A stretch of DNA of 64,000 bases from Pseudonocardia sp. C8 (GTDB lineage: Bacteria; Actinomycetota; Actinomycetes; Mycobacteriales; Pseudonocardiaceae): assembly GCF_014267175.1 (NCBI RefSeq), contig NZ_JACMTR010000002.1:62001-126000 (forward strand), read 5' to 3'. The notes beneath the pieces were generated by a model. That model was not told the origin of the DNA, did no database searches, and was given only the letters and a program-made list of their open reading frames with translations. Below, piece after piece: positions 27,908 through 36,672 of the stretch (positions within the stretch are counted from its first letter, which is position 1; each line of letters begins with the position of its first letter). The position numbers and the translations under genes are program-made.

Positions 27908-29392
27908 ATGGGGATCGGGTGGGAGGACTACCGCAGGCACGACGCCGTCGGCCTGGCCGGGCTGGTGGCAGCCGGTGAGGTGAGCGCAGCGGACCTCCTG
28001 GAGGCGGCGATGGCCCGCGCGGACGCCGTCGAGCCGGCGATCAACGCGATCCGGTACCGGATGACCGATCTCGCCCGTGCCCGGGCCCGCGGCCCGCTCA
28101 GCGGGCCGTTCGCCGGGGTCCCGTTCCTGGTCAAGGACCTGTCCCAGCACATTGCCGGGGTCCCGACGGGGTGCGGGTCGCGGCCGCTGGCCGGGCACCC
28201 GCGCGCGGAGACGTCCACGGTGGTCCGCCGCTGGCTGGACGCCGGGCTGGTGGTCTTCGGCCGGACGGCGACCCCCGAGTTCGGTGCCCGCGCGGTGACC
28301 GAGCCGGTCGCCGGCGGCCCGACCCGCAACCCGTGGGACCCGTCCCGCACCCCGGGCGGCAGCTCCGGTGGCTCGGCCGCGGCGGTCGCGGCCGGCGTCG
28401 TCCCGGCGGCCGGCGCGAGCGACGGCGGCGGGTCGATCCGCATCCCGGCCGCCGCCTGCGGCCTGTTCGGGCTCAAACCGGGCCGCGGCGTCGTCCCGTC
28501 CGGACCGGAGGTCGCCGAGGGTTTCCACGGCGCCGCCGTCCAGGGCGTGCTGTCCCGGACGGTGCGCGACTCGGCCGCGCTGCTGGACGTGATGGCCGGT
28601 CCGGCGCCCGAGAGCCCGTACCACGTCCAGCGTCCGGACCGCCCGTACGCCGACGCGGTGCGCGACGACCCGGCACCGCTGCGGATCGGGCTCACCGCGG
28701 CGTCCCCGCTGGGCGGCGCGGTCGACCCGCAGGCCGTCGCCGCGGCCACCGACGCGGCGGAGCTGCTGACCTCGCTCGGGCACGTGGTGGAGGAGTCGGC
28801 ACCGGCCGTCGACGGTCGCGCGCTCGCCACCGACTTCCTCACCACCTGGTTCGCGATGGTCGCCGCCCAGGTGGAGGGCGCGATGGCGCTCACCGGCTGC
28901 GGTGAGGAGGAGTTCGAGACCGAGACCCGGGTCATGGCCGCGATCGGCCGGGCGACACCGGCGTCGGCCTACCTCGGTGCGCTGGGCCGCTGGCAGGTCC
29001 ACACCCGCGCGCTGGCGGAGTTCCACGAGCGTTACGACCTGCTGCTCACCCCGACCCTGGCCCGGCCGCCGTGGCCGATCGGGGAACTCGACCTGGCCGG
29101 CCCGATGAAGCTGGCCGCGAAGGGCCTGCTGTCGGCGCGGGCGGGCGCGTTGCTGGGGCGGCTCAACCTGATCGAGGGCATGGTCGACGCGAACTTCGCG
29201 CCGGTCCCGTTCACCCAGCTGGCGAACCTGACCGGCCGCCCGGCGTCGTCGGTGCCGCTGTACCGGACCCCGGACGGGCTGCCGGTCGGCGTCCAGTTCG
29301 TCGGGCGGCCCGGGGCGGAGCCGCAGCTGCTGGCGCTGGCCGCGCAGCTGGAGCGGGCGCGTCCCTGGGCGCACCGGCAACCCGGGCTCTAG
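27908..29392 (+). CDS. Amidase signature family hydrolase
   Basis: Cytoplasmic amidohydrolase of 494 residues. The Ser-cisSer-Lys triad of the family is visible: Lys76 in FLVKDL, the cis-Ser in GGSSGGSAA (Ser153) and the nucleophile Ser176 in SDGGGSIRIPAA. The substrate (amide, short peptide or carbamate) cannot be told from sequence. No ribosome binding site is obvious; TTCGAT ending 6 bases before the ATG is a weak match to a leaderless -10. The stop codon overlaps the stop of the convergent TetR gene. Confidence 0.92.
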   Translation: MGIGWEDYRRHDAVGLAGLVAAGEVSAADLLEAAMARADAVEPAINAIRYRMTDLARARARGPLSGPFAGVPFLVKDLSQHIAGVPTGCGSRPLAGHPRAETSTVVRRWLDAGLVVFGRTATPEFGARAVTEPVAGGPTRNPWDPSRTPGGSSGGSAAAVAAGVVPAAGASDGGGSIRIPAAACGLFGLKPGRGVVPSGPEVAEGFHGAAVQGVLSRTVRDSAALLDVMAGPAPESPYHVQRPDRPYADAVRDDPAPLRIGLTAASPLGGAVDPQAVAAATDAAELLTSLGHVVEESAPAVDGRALATDFLTTWFAMVAAQVEGAMALTGCGEEEFETETRVMAAIGRATPASAYLGALGRWQVHTRALAEFHERYDLLLTPTLARPPWPIGELDLAGPMKLAAKGLLSARAGALLGRLNLIEGMVDANFAPVPFTQLANLTGRPASSVPLYRTPDGLPVGVQFVGRPGAEPQLLALAAQLERARPWAHRQPGL

Positions 29393-29952
29393 ATCAGGCG
29401 GACCAGCTCCCGTACCCGGGCGCGCTGGGTCGCCGGGGCGGCCGGGGAGTGGTGCAGCAGCCCGTCGACGGCGTGTACGACCGTCCGCGCCAGCTCGGCG
29501 GGGTCCGCGCCGCCGGGGCGACGGGACAGGTGGAACGCGACCTCCCGGACGCAGTCCTCGCGCAGCGCGTCGACGGCCGCGACGCCGTCGGGGGTGCGGG
29601 TCGCGAAGGCGGCGAACAACGCGTGCAGCCGGGGGTGGTCGGCGTGCAGCGCGACGGCGGTGTCGGCGATCCGCAGCACCGCCGTGGCCGGGTCCGGCGG
29701 GTCGGCGCGCAGCGCGGCGAACTCGGCGTCCAGGGTGGACCGTGCCGCGGCGACGTGCCGGGTGACGAGCGCGTCGAGCAGCGCCTGCTTGTGCGGGAAG
29801 TACTGGTACAGCGACCCGATCGAGATCCCGGCCCGCTCGGCGACCCGGTTGGTCGTCGCGCCGAGGCCGGCCCGCTCGAAAACCTGAGCAGCCGCCGTCA
29901 GGATGATCTCCACGGTCTCGCGGGACCGGGCCTGACGTGGGGTTCTGCGCAC
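29389..29952 (-). CDS. TetR/AcrR family transcriptional regulator
   Basis: 187-residue repressor-type protein. The N-terminal helix-turn-helix spans about residues 8-55: RSRETVEIILTAAAQVF, then TTNRVAERAGISIGSLYQYFPHK. The GTG at 29952 is chosen because GGAGG lies 7 bases upstream; an in-frame ATG at 30000 has no ribosome binding site. Its likely targets are itself and the divergent CPBP protease gene, whose start is only 69 bp away. The ligand is unknown. Confidence 0.9.
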   Translation of the reverse strand: MRRTPRQARSRETVEIILTAAAQVFERAGLGATTNRVAERAGISIGSLYQYFPHKQALLDALVTRHVAAARSTLDAEFAALRADPPDPATAVLRIADTAVALHADHPRLHALFAAFATRTPDGVAAVDALREDCVREVAFHLSRRPGGADPAELARTVVHAVDGLLHHSPAAPATQRARVRELVRLI

Positions 29953-30021
29953 GCTGCGGCCTCCGTGTCGATGGCGCGTATGCGAGTTGTCGCGGGCCAT
30001 CCGACCACGAAGGCTGGGCCC

Positions 30022-30768
30022 GTGACCAGCGTGTTCCTCATCGACTACCCGTTGCGGCTCGCCCCGGGCGCGGTCGTGCTGGGCGTGACCTTCGTGGTGC
30101 TCGGGCGGTCGTCGCCGCTGTTGCGGATCGTCGTCCTGCTGCTCGGCTTCGTCCTGCTGCGCGACGCGATGACGCCGCTCGGCCTGTGGACGCTCGGCAC
30201 CACACCGGGTGGGGCACCGTGGTTGCGGTTCGCCCCGGACCCGATCGTCCTCACCGGACTCGGGGCGTCCGGTGTGCTCCTTGCGCTCGCGGTCGCGTAC
30301 GGGCCGCGGGACCTGCGCGGGCTGGTCGTGTGGGGCGGGCTCGGCCCGCGGGCGCTGGTGAGCGCGCTCGGCGCCGCCGCGGTGGTCCTGGTCCCGGTGG
30401 TCGCGCTGCTGTGGACGGTGCCGGTGCAGCTGCGCGGCGGCGAGGTGGCGACGGTGCTGCTCCCGGCCCTGGCGGTGCTCGCGTTCGGCGGGAACCTGAT
30501 GGAGGAGGTGCTGTTCCGCGGGCTGCTGCAGGGATACCTGTCCGGTCCGCTCGGCCACGGACCGGTGCGGACCGTGCTGCTGTCCGGCCTGCTCTTCGCC
30601 GCCGGGCACGTCTTCCTCGCCTCGACCGTGACCGGTCTCGGCTGGCCGGTGCTCGCCTTCACCCTCGCCGAGGGCCTGGCGTGCGCGTGGGTCCGGCAGA
30701 GGCACGGGGTGCTCGCCGCGACCGTCACGCACGGGTCGGTGATCCTCGTCCTGGCCTCGGGTCTCTGA
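30022..30768 (+). CDS. CPBP-family intramembrane metalloprotease-like protein
   Basis: Polytopic membrane protein of 248 residues with about seven hydrophobic helices. It has the Abi/CPBP motifs: EEVLFRG with Glu161, Glu162 and Arg166, then AGHVFL with His196. Family members include prenyl-protein proteases and bacteriocin self-immunity proteins. The GTG start at 30022 is a choice; in-frame ATGs at 29971 and 29980 would add 14-17 residues. Divergent from the TetR gene, which may regulate it. Confidence 0.85.
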   Translation: MTSVFLIDYPLRLAPGAVVLGVTFVVLGRSSPLLRIVVLLLGFVLLRDAMTPLGLWTLGTTPGGAPWLRFAPDPIVLTGLGASGVLLALAVAYGPRDLRGLVVWGGLGPRALVSALGAAAVVLVPVVALLWTVPVQLRGGEVATVLLPALAVLAFGGNLMEEVLFRGLLQGYLSGPLGHGPVRTVLLSGLLFAAGHVFLASTVTGLGWPVLAFTLAEGLACAWVRQRHGVLAATVTHGSVILVLASGL

Positions 30769-30823
30769 ACGCCGCCGGTCCGGGTGGATCAGGAACGACG
30801 TTCCGGCGGCGGGCCCGTGTTCC

Positions 30824-30829
30824 TACCGT
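30824..30829 (+). promoter_or_regulatory. Candidate -10 hexamer of a leaderless promoter
   Basis: TACCGT followed by exactly 6 bases and the ATG of the EamA gene; no ribosome binding site is present. Same geometry as other leaderless candidates in this window. Confidence 0.45.
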
Positions 30830-30835
30830 GGCGGC

Positions 30836-31690
30836 ATGGAGCGCATGACCGGCCGCGCATGGGCGCTGTTCGCCGCGGTGTCCGTGCTGTGGGGGGTGCC
30901 GTACCTGTTCATCGGGCTCGCCCTCCGGGACGGCGTCGGTCCGTTGTGGACGGCGGCCGGCCGGGTGGTGCTCGCGGCGGCGGTCCTGGCCCCGGTCGCG
31001 GTCCGGCGGCGGGCACTGCTGCGCGGGCGCGGTGGACGGCTCGCCGCGCTCGCGGTGATCGAGATCGTGGTGCCGTTCAGCCTGATCCCGCTCGGGGAGC
31101 TGACGGTCGCGTCCGGCCTGGCGGGCGTGCTGATCGCGACCGAGCCGATGTTCGTCCTGCTCGTGGGGCTGCTGCTGGGCAGCCGGACCCGCCCCGGTCC
31201 GGTCACGGTCGTCGGGCTCGCGATCGGGTTCACCGGTGTGGTGGTCCTGCTCGGTGTGGCGGGGGCCGGTCCGGGCGTCCCGCTGATCGTGACGGCAGCC
31301 GCCTGCTACGGCGTCGGCGCCGTCCTCGTCGAGCGGTGGTTCTCCGACGTCCCCGCCGTCGTCGTGGTCGCCGGGGTGCTGGCGGTCGCGGCGCCGGTGC
31401 TGTCGGTGCTGGCGGTCGTCGCGGAGCCGGTCCCGTCGCCGTCGGCGGTGGGGGTGGGCGCGGTGGCCGCGCTGGGCCTCGGAGCGACGGCGGCCGGTCT
31501 GGTCTCGTTCTTCGCCCTGATCGGGCTGGCCGGCCCCGACCGCGCCGCGCTGATCACCTACGTCGCGCCGGTCGTCGCCGTCGTGTGCGGAGCCCTGCTG
31601 CTGGCCGAGCCGGTCGGGCCGCGCACGGTCGGCGGGACCGTCCTGATCCTCGCCGGGGCGTGGCTGGCGACCCGGACCGGCCGTCGGTGA
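30836..31690 (+). CDS. EamA/DMT superfamily transporter
   Basis: Drug/metabolite-type transporter of 284 residues with ten predicted helices in two EamA repeats (about residues 8-138 and 148-280). LWGVPYLFIGLAL in the first helix and GEPVGPRTVGG-like spacing before the last helix are typical. Substrate unknown. The start is the first ATG; a second ATG follows 9 bp later. Not obviously linked to its neighbours. Confidence 0.88.
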   Translation: MERMTGRAWALFAAVSVLWGVPYLFIGLALRDGVGPLWTAAGRVVLAAAVLAPVAVRRRALLRGRGGRLAALAVIEIVVPFSLIPLGELTVASGLAGVLIATEPMFVLLVGLLLGSRTRPGPVTVVGLAIGFTGVVVLLGVAGAGPGVPLIVTAAACYGVGAVLVERWFSDVPAVVVVAGVLAVAAPVLSVLAVVAEPVPSPSAVGVGAVAALGLGATAAGLVSFFALIGLAGPDRAALITYVAPVVAVVCGALLLAEPVGPRTVGGTVLILAGAWLATRTGRR

Positions 31691-31786
31691 CGGAACGCCG
31701 TTCGGGAGCGGACGCGACCGCGCGACCCGATGAGTTCGGGGCCCGCGGCCGGTCCGAGTTCGTGACACCCAGGAAAGGACACCGCC

Positions 31787-32392
31787 ATGGCCGAGCTTCT
31801 CGTCGACTTCATCACCTCCCTGGACGGCTACGCGTCGGGGGAGGGCTGGCCCGGGTTCTGGGGCCTCGAGGGCCCGGAGTACCTGGCCTGGCTCGGCGAA
31901 CAGCCCGAGGTCACCTACCTCATGGGAGCGAACACCTACCGCCTGATGTCGGGTTTCGCCGCCGGCGAGGTCCCCAGTGGCCAGGACGAGTTCCGGGCCG
32001 AGGAGGAGGCGTCCGTCGACCAGCTCACGCGAGCGTCCAAGGTGGTGTTCTCCTCCTCGCTCGAGGGGCCGCTGACCTGGGCCAACTCCACCCTCGTCAG
32101 CGACGACGCCGTCGAGGCGGTCCGCGGCATGAAGGAGAACGGCCCGGGGATCCTCAGCACGATCGGCAGCCTCAGCCTGTGCCGGTCCCTGCTCGAGGCC
32201 GGACTCGTCGACCGCTTCCGGGTCGGGATGTTCCCGGTGATCACCGGCGCCACCGGCGCCGAACGCATCTACGACGGCTACCCGGACGTCGCCCTCGAGA
32301 TGATCGATCACCGCACCTTCGACGGCCGCATCCAGATGGTCGAGTACCGGCCACGGGTCCTCGAGCACCCGCCGCTCGGCGCTCCTGCGTGA
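31787..32392 (+). CDS. Dihydrofolate reductase-like (RibD C-terminal) family protein
   Basis: 201-residue cytoplasmic protein with the RibD-C fold: LLVDFITSLDGYASG at the N-terminus (substrate/NADPH face), GANTYRLMSGFA, then the KVVFSSSLEGPLTW segment and PVITG near residue 150. Members are often called deaminase/reductase or YyaP/YwjB-like; the real substrate is unknown in most. AGGAAAGGA precedes the ATG. Converges with yajQ over a hairpin. Confidence 0.88.
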   Translation: MAELLVDFITSLDGYASGEGWPGFWGLEGPEYLAWLGEQPEVTYLMGANTYRLMSGFAAGEVPSGQDEFRAEEEASVDQLTRASKVVFSSSLEGPLTWANSTLVSDDAVEAVRGMKENGPGILSTIGSLSLCRSLLEAGLVDRFRVGMFPVITGATGAERIYDGYPDVALEMIDHRTFDGRIQMVEYRPRVLEHPPLGAPA

Positions 32393-32410
32393 CGTCGCCC
32401 TCGTGCCATC

Positions 32411-32444
32411 GGCCCCCGACCTGCAGGTCGTGCAGGTCAGGGCC
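32411..32444. terminator. Hairpin between convergent RibD-C and yajQ genes
   Basis: GACCTGCA (32418-32425) and TGCAGGTC (32431-32438) form an 8-bp stem over a 5-base loop. After one mismatch the stem continues with CCC/GGG (32414-32416 with 32440-32442). It is located just beyond both stop codons, so it can serve both strands. Confidence 0.55.
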
Positions 32445-32449
32445 GGTGG

Positions 32450-32941
32450 TCATCGGTAGTTCGTGAACTGTAGCGCGATCCCGAAGTCCTTCCCCTTCAG
32501 CAGCGCGATGACGGCCTGCAGGTCGTCCTTCTTCTTCCCGGAGACGCGCAGCTGATCGCCCTGGATCTGGGCCTGGACGCCCTTGAGCTTCTCGTCCCGG
32601 ATCGCCTTGCTGATCTCCTTGGCCTTGTCCTGCGCGATGCCCTGCAGGATCTTGCCGTTGGCCTTGTAGACCTTGCCGGAGATCGCGGGTTCGTCGGCCT
32701 CGAACGCCTTCAGCGAGATCCCGCGCTTGACCAGCTTCTCCTTGAAGACGTCGATCCCGGCGCGCAGCCGCTCCTCGGTGTCCGACTCGAAGGTCACCGC
32801 CTCCTCGCCGGCCCACGAGACCGTGGTGTTCGTGCCGCGGAAGTCGAACCGTTGCGAGAGCTCCTTCGCGGCCTGGTTCAGCGCGTTGTCGACCTCCTGG
32901 CGGTCCACCTTGCTCACGACGTCGAACGACGGGTCGGCCAT
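32450..32941 (-). CDS. yajQ: YajQ family nucleotide-binding protein
   Basis: 163-residue UPF0234 protein. Characteristic sequences are [20 protein letters not shown] at the start, FDFRGT in the first third, and [19 protein letters not shown] near the end. Members bind nucleotides (cyclic di-GMP reported for some) and RNA; the role in actinobacteria is not settled. The ATG at 32941 has GAGGAGGAG just upstream; longer forms are excluded on this ground. Confidence 0.95.
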   Translation of the reverse strand: MADPSFDVVSKVDRQEVDNALNQAAKELSQRFDFRGTNTTVSWAGEEAVTFESDTEERLRAGIDVFKEKLVKRGISLKAFEADEPAISGKVYKANGKILQGIAQDKAKEISKAIRDEKLKGVQAQIQGDQLRVSGKKKDDLQAVIALLKGKDFGIALQFTNYR

Positions 32942-32994
32942 CTCGCTCCTCCTCGGGGGTGGGCCCCCTCGTCGGGGCCCGTCGGGTCGTGTCG

Positions 32995-33000
32995 TATCCT
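32995..33000 (+). promoter_or_regulatory. Candidate -10 hexamer for tRNA-Tyr
   Basis: TATCCT lies 34 bp before the first base of the tRNA-Tyr gene, within the 93-bp gap to the divergent yajQ gene. No clear -35 was seen. Confidence 0.4.
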
Positions 33001-33034
33001 CGTTCACGCACTCAGCGAGAGCGATGTGCACCCC

Positions 33035-33119
33035 GGCTGGTTGCCCGAGCGGCCAAAGGGAGCGGACTGTAAATCCGTCGGCTTAGCCTTCCCAGGTTCG
33101 AATCCTGGACCAGCCACCA
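33035..33119 (+). tRNA. tRNA-Tyr (anticodon GTA)
   Basis: GGCTGGT and ACCAGCC form the acceptor stem. The anticodon loop CTGTAAA carries GTA, there is a long variable arm (class II, as for bacterial tRNA-Tyr), GGTTCGAATCC forms the T arm, and the 3' CCA is encoded (33117-33119). Confidence 0.97.
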
Positions 33120-33129
33120 GGGATGAGGG

Positions 33130-33172
33130 AGGCCCCCGACCAGCGGAAACGCCGGATCCGGGGGCCTTTCTC
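33130..33172 (+). terminator. Rho-independent terminator of tRNA-Tyr
   Basis: AGGCCCCCG (33130-33138) pairs with CGGGGGCCT (33159-33167) around a 20-base loop that holds a smaller GCGG/CCGC-like stem, and is followed by TTTCTCGT. It is 10 bp after the tRNA. Confidence 0.85.
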
Positions 33173-33212
33173 GTCGTCCGGCGCCGTACCGGGTGCCGGC
33201 CCGGTCACGTGG

Positions 33213-34001
33213 TCACCGCGACCGTGCCGGACCACCGGGACCAGCGCCGCGGCCGGGCGGTCGCCGGAGCCGCCCGCGGGCCACCAGCTCGATCACCACG
33301 GCGACCGCGACGGACTCCGCGGCCAGCAGCGCGACCAGGACGAGGACCTGCGCGGCGGCGGCCTGGACCGGGTCACCGCTGCCGATCAGGACGCCGACGA
33401 AGGCGCCGGGCAGGGTGACGAGTCCGACCGTGCGGGTCTGGTCGAGCGCCGGGACCAGCGCGTCCGCGCCGGAGCGGCGGATCAGCAGCAGCGCCGCGTC
33501 CCGGGGGAGCAACCCGAGTGCCAGCGCGGCCTCGTACTCGCCGCGGCGTCCGGCGAGCTCGTCGAGGGCCCGGCGACCGGCCAGCGAGGACCCCGTCATC
33601 GCCCCGCCGATCACGATCCCGGCGACCGGGACGACCGCGATCCCGGTCAGCGGCACCGCGCCGAGTGCCAGGACCACGGTCAGCACCGGGCCGACGCCGG
33701 CGACGATCGCGACACCGGCCAGCAGCCCGGTCCGGTCCCGGGTCATGCGCCGCGCCGCGGTCCACGTCGCGACGCCCACCATCAGCGCGACGAACGCCGC
33801 CGTGCCGGACCACGTGCGGATCAATGCCACGATGACGGCGGCGACCGCGGCGAGCTGCACCACCGCGCGCACCGATGCGACGACGACCGGGCGGGCGGTG
33901 CCCAGCCCCGCACCCCGGCCGGCGGCCACGGCCAGGAGCACCAGGGCCACGAGCGCGCCCGCGAGGGGCCATCCGACCGTCACGCCGGTTGCCTCGCCCA
34001 T
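33213..34001 (-). CDS. ABC-type iron export permease, FetB-like (UPF0014)
   Basis: 262-residue membrane protein with seven or so hydrophobic helices. Family marks are GTARPVVVASVRAVVQLAAV near residue 33, PVAGIVIGGAMTGSSLAGRR near 125 and LPGAFVGVLIGSGDPVQAAAAQ near 195. FetAB in E. coli exports iron and supports oxidative-stress resistance. No ATPase partner lies next to it here. ATG at 34001; an upstream in-frame ATG (34034) is less likely. Only a weak GGGGAC is seen as ribosome binding site. Confidence 0.87.
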   Translation of the reverse strand: MGEATGVTVGWPLAGALVALVLLAVAAGRGAGLGTARPVVVASVRAVVQLAAVAAVIVALIRTWSGTAAFVALMVGVATWTAARRMTRDRTGLLAGVAIVAGVGPVLTVVLALGAVPLTGIAVVPVAGIVIGGAMTGSSLAGRRALDELAGRRGEYEAALALGLLPRDAALLLIRRSGADALVPALDQTRTVGLVTLPGAFVGVLIGSGDPVQAAAAQVLVLVALLAAESVAVAVVIELVARGRLRRPPGRGAGPGGPARSR

Positions 34002-34132
34002 GCCGTGTCCCCGCTCGTCGCCCGCCCGGCACACTCTGCCCCAGGACCGGTGGCGGCACCCGCACGGACCGGCCGGTGGAACCCGCGCCCCCGTGGGTGC
34101 GTCGCGGCACGCGGCTTGCCATGATCATCGGC

Positions 34133-34459
34133 ATGAGCACTTCCGGGGGGAAGACCGAAGACATGTCCGGCCGCGCCGTCCCGGCCGCTGGTGGCGGCAA
34201 CGGGTTCGGCCGGAGCGTGCTGGCGGCGGCCTGCTGGGCCGCGGTCAGCCTGATCCTGACCTTCGCGGTGGCCGGGGCCCCTCCGTCGGCGGAGGCGGCC
34301 GGTCGGGTCACGGGGTCGCTGCTGGTGGCCACGCTGCTCGCCGCGCTCGTGACCTGGCTGATCGTGCGCCGACGTGCCCGTTGGGCGTTCTGGAAGCTCG
34401 CGCTGCTGGCGCTGCCGTTCTTCCTCGTCCTCCGCGTGCTCGGCTCGGTCCCGGGCTGA
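34133..34459 (+). CDS. Small two-helix membrane protein
   Basis: 108 residues with no named family that I recognise. A 25-residue hydrophilic N-terminus precedes helix 1 (about 29-49), then helix 2 (about 61-79), a basic RRRARW loop and a third hydrophobic stretch (about 87-104). The overall pattern (two helices, RRRAR, then WKLALLALPFFLVL) recalls small actinobacterial DUF-type membrane proteins. ATGs at 34121 and 34133 are both in frame; neither has a strong ribosome binding site. Confidence 0.65.
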   Translation: MSTSGGKTEDMSGRAVPAAGGGNGFGRSVLAAACWAAVSLILTFAVAGAPPSAEAAGRVTGSLLVATLLAALVTWLIVRRRARWAFWKLALLALPFFLVLRVLGSVPG

Positions 34460-34510
34460 GCCGGCCCGGCGCGGGCACGCCGGGCACACCGCCCGGGCGT
34501 TCGGTCGCGC

Positions 34511-34541
34511 GCGTGGGCGGGGTCGCGCGCCCCGCCCACGC
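34511..34541. terminator. Hairpin between convergent genes
   Basis: GCGTGGGCGGGG (34511-34522) and CCCCGCCCACGC (34530-34541) form a perfect 12-bp stem with a 7-base loop between the stops of the small membrane protein gene and the DUF899 gene. Confidence 0.75.
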
Positions 34542-34547
34542 ACCGCG

Positions 34548-35348
34548 TCACCCGTGGCAGCACCCGCCCGGCGCCGCGGCCCGGCCGTCGTCGGGAACGC
34601 GTGTGCCGAGGTCGTCGGAGCGCCCGGCTGCGAGCCGTGACCACTGCGCCGTCGGGCGTCCGCCGGTCCGGAAGTTGTTGGTCCACTGCAGCGAACCGTC
34701 GACCTGGAACGGCCCCGGCCAGCCCGCCGGCGAGTCCTCCCAGGGCTCCTGACGCCCGTACACGGTGAGGTCCATCAGCGCGTAGCTGTAGTCCATGGCC
34801 TCGACACCGCGGCGGGTCGTCCAGTAGGTCTCGAACACCCGGTCGCCGTCGCGGAGGTAGCAGACCAGGTACATGAGGCCGATGTCGCGGCCGACCAGCA
34901 GGGACTCGACCGACCCCTGCACGGAGTACCAGGGCACCTCCCAGCCCATGAAGTCGCGGTACCGGCTGCTCTCGTCGTAGGGACCCTGGCAGAACACCGC
35001 GTAGGTGACGTCGCGGGAGTGCAGGTAGGACAGCTCGGCGACCTGGGTCGTGTAGTGCGTGCAGCCCTCGCACTGGTCCGCCGCCGGCCGTCCCGGGGAC
35101 CACATGAAGTAGTAGGCGACGAGCTGGCGGCGCCCCTCGAACGCGTCCAGCAGCGTGACCGGCCCGTCCGGGCCGGTGAGCGTGATCGTCGGGTCGAGCT
35201 CCACCATGGGCAGCCGCCGCCGGGCCGCCGCGATGGCGTCGCCCTCCCGGGTGTGCGCCTTCTCCCGCGTCCGCAGCTCGTCGATCGCGGCCTGCCAGGT
35301 GGCCCGGTCGACGACCTCGGGAACGGGGGTGGTCGCGTCGATGCTCAT
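34548..35348 (-). CDS. DUF899 family (thioredoxin-like) protein
   Basis: 266-residue cytoplasmic protein of the DUF899 family, a thioredoxin-fold relative. FEGRRQLVAYYFMW near residue 84 and the CEGCTHYTTQVAELSYLHSR segment near 107 are diagnostic; the CxxC in the latter may be redox-active but the reaction is unknown. The ATG at 35348 is preceded by GAAGGGACGCACTC. The C-terminus ends GGCCHG, with two adjacent cysteines. It lies 91 bp downstream of the ECF sigma gene on the same strand. Confidence 0.9.
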   Translation of the reverse strand: MSIDATTPVPEVVDRATWQAAIDELRTREKAHTREGDAIAAARRRLPMVELDPTITLTGPDGPVTLLDAFEGRRQLVAYYFMWSPGRPAADQCEGCTHYTTQVAELSYLHSRDVTYAVFCQGPYDESSRYRDFMGWEVPWYSVQGSVESLLVGRDIGLMYLVCYLRDGDRVFETYWTTRRGVEAMDYSYALMDLTVYGRQEPWEDSPAGWPGPFQVDGSLQWTNNFRTGGRPTAQWSRLAAGRSDDLGTRVPDDGRAAAPGGCCHG

Positions 35349-35439
35349 GAGTGCGTCCCTTCGGGTCGGTGGTCCGTCGCCCCACCGACGAAGGGCGCCG
35401 CCCGGAATCGACACCCGGCCGGAACGATTTCCGGCGGGT

Positions 35440-36672
35440 TCACAGCCCCTGCAGGCGGCGCGCGAGGTAGCGGCGCTCGGCCTCCGTCGGGGCCAGTGCC
35501 AGGGCCTCCTCGTACGCGGCCGCCGCCTCGCCGGTCCGGCCGGCGCGGCGCAGCAGGTCGGCCCGGGTCGCGGGCAGCAGGTGGTAGCCGGCGAGCCGCC
35601 CGGACGCGGTGAGCTCGCCGACCAGCTGCAGCCCGGCCGGGACGTCGCCGGCCATCGCGACCGCCACCGCCCGGTTGAGCTCCACCACCGGGGACGGTGC
35701 GAGCCGGGCCAGCTCGCCGTACAGCTCCGCGATCCGGGGCCAGTCGGTCCGGGCGGTGTCCGGGGCGCCCGCGTGGTGGGCCGCGATCGCGGCCTGCAGC
35801 TGGTACGGCCCGGCCCGGCGCGCCGCGAGGGCCCGGTCGAGCACCGCCGTGCCCTCGTCGATCAGCGCACGGTCCCAGCGGGACCGGTCCTGGTCCTCGA
35901 GCGGGACGAGGACGCCGTCCCGGGTGCGGGTCGCGCGCCGGGCCTCGTGCAGCAGCATCAGCGCGAGCAGCCCGCCGGCCTCGGGTTCGCCGGGCATCAG
36001 GCCGGTCAGGACACGGGCCAGCCGGATACCCTCGGCGGCCAGGTCGCGGGTCTCGGCGGCGCCGTCGAGGAGCTCGTCGTAGCCCTGGTTGAAGATCAGG
36101 TAGAGGACCGCGAGGACGGCCGGGAGCCGCTGCGGGAGGAGCTCGGCGGGCGGCACCCGGTACGGGATGCCGGCCTCGGCGATCTTGCGTTTCGCCCGGA
36201 CGATGCGCTGGGCCGTCGCCGGTTCGGCGGTCAGGAACGCCCGCGCGATCTCGGCGGTGCTCAGGCCGGCCAGCGTCCGGAGGGTGAGCGCGACCCGGGC
36301 CGGGAACGGCAGCGCGGGATGGCAGCACGTGAAGATCAGCCGCAGGCGGTCGTCGGGCACCTCGGACACCGGCGGCTCGCCCGGGTCCCGCTCCAGGACG
36401 GCGAGCTGGCGCAGCTTGGCCGCCCCGGCGGCGTCACGGCGCAGCCGGTCGGTCGCCCGGTTGCGGGCCGTCGCGGTCAGCCAGGCGCCGGGACGCTGCG
36501 GGACACCGTCGCGCTGCCAGGTCGTGAGCGCGCGGGCGAACGCCTCCTGCGCGCAGTCCTCGGCGAGATCCCAGTCCCCGGTCGCCCCGATGAGGGTCGC
36601 GACCACCTGGCCCCACTCGTCGCGGTAGGCGGCCTCGACCGCGGCCCGGACCTGCGCGCCGGACGCCGTCAT
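35440..36672 (-). CDS. ECF-type RNA polymerase sigma factor with C-terminal extension (ECF42-like)
   Basis: 410-residue sigma factor. Residues 8-95 form sigma region 2 (RDEWGQVVATLIGATGDWDL onward), about 115-190 region 4 (IFTCCHPALPF, then LSTAEIARAFL). The remaining 220 residues are a helical TPR-like extension containing LYLIFNQGYDELLDG and LNRAVAVAMAG, found in the ECF42 group. These sigma factors are usually encoded with a DGPF/YCII protein, which is present here and overlaps by ATGA. No anti-sigma factor is seen; the extension is thought to control activity. Confidence 0.93.
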   Translation of the reverse strand: MTASGAQVRAAVEAAYRDEWGQVVATLIGATGDWDLAEDCAQEAFARALTTWQRDGVPQRPGAWLTATARNRATDRLRRDAAGAAKLRQLAVLERDPGEPPVSEVPDDRLRLIFTCCHPALPFPARVALTLRTLAGLSTAEIARAFLTAEPATAQRIVRAKRKIAEAGIPYRVPPAELLPQRLPAVLAVLYLIFNQGYDELLDGAAETRDLAAEGIRLARVLTGLMPGEPEAGGLLALMLLHEARRATRTRDGVLVPLEDQDRSRWDRALIDEGTAVLDRALAARRAGPYQLQAAIAAHHAGAPDTARTDWPRIAELYGELARLAPSPVVELNRAVAVAMAGDVPAGLQLVGELTASGRLAGYHLLPATRADLLRRAGRTGEAAAAYEEALALAPTEAERRYLARRLQGL

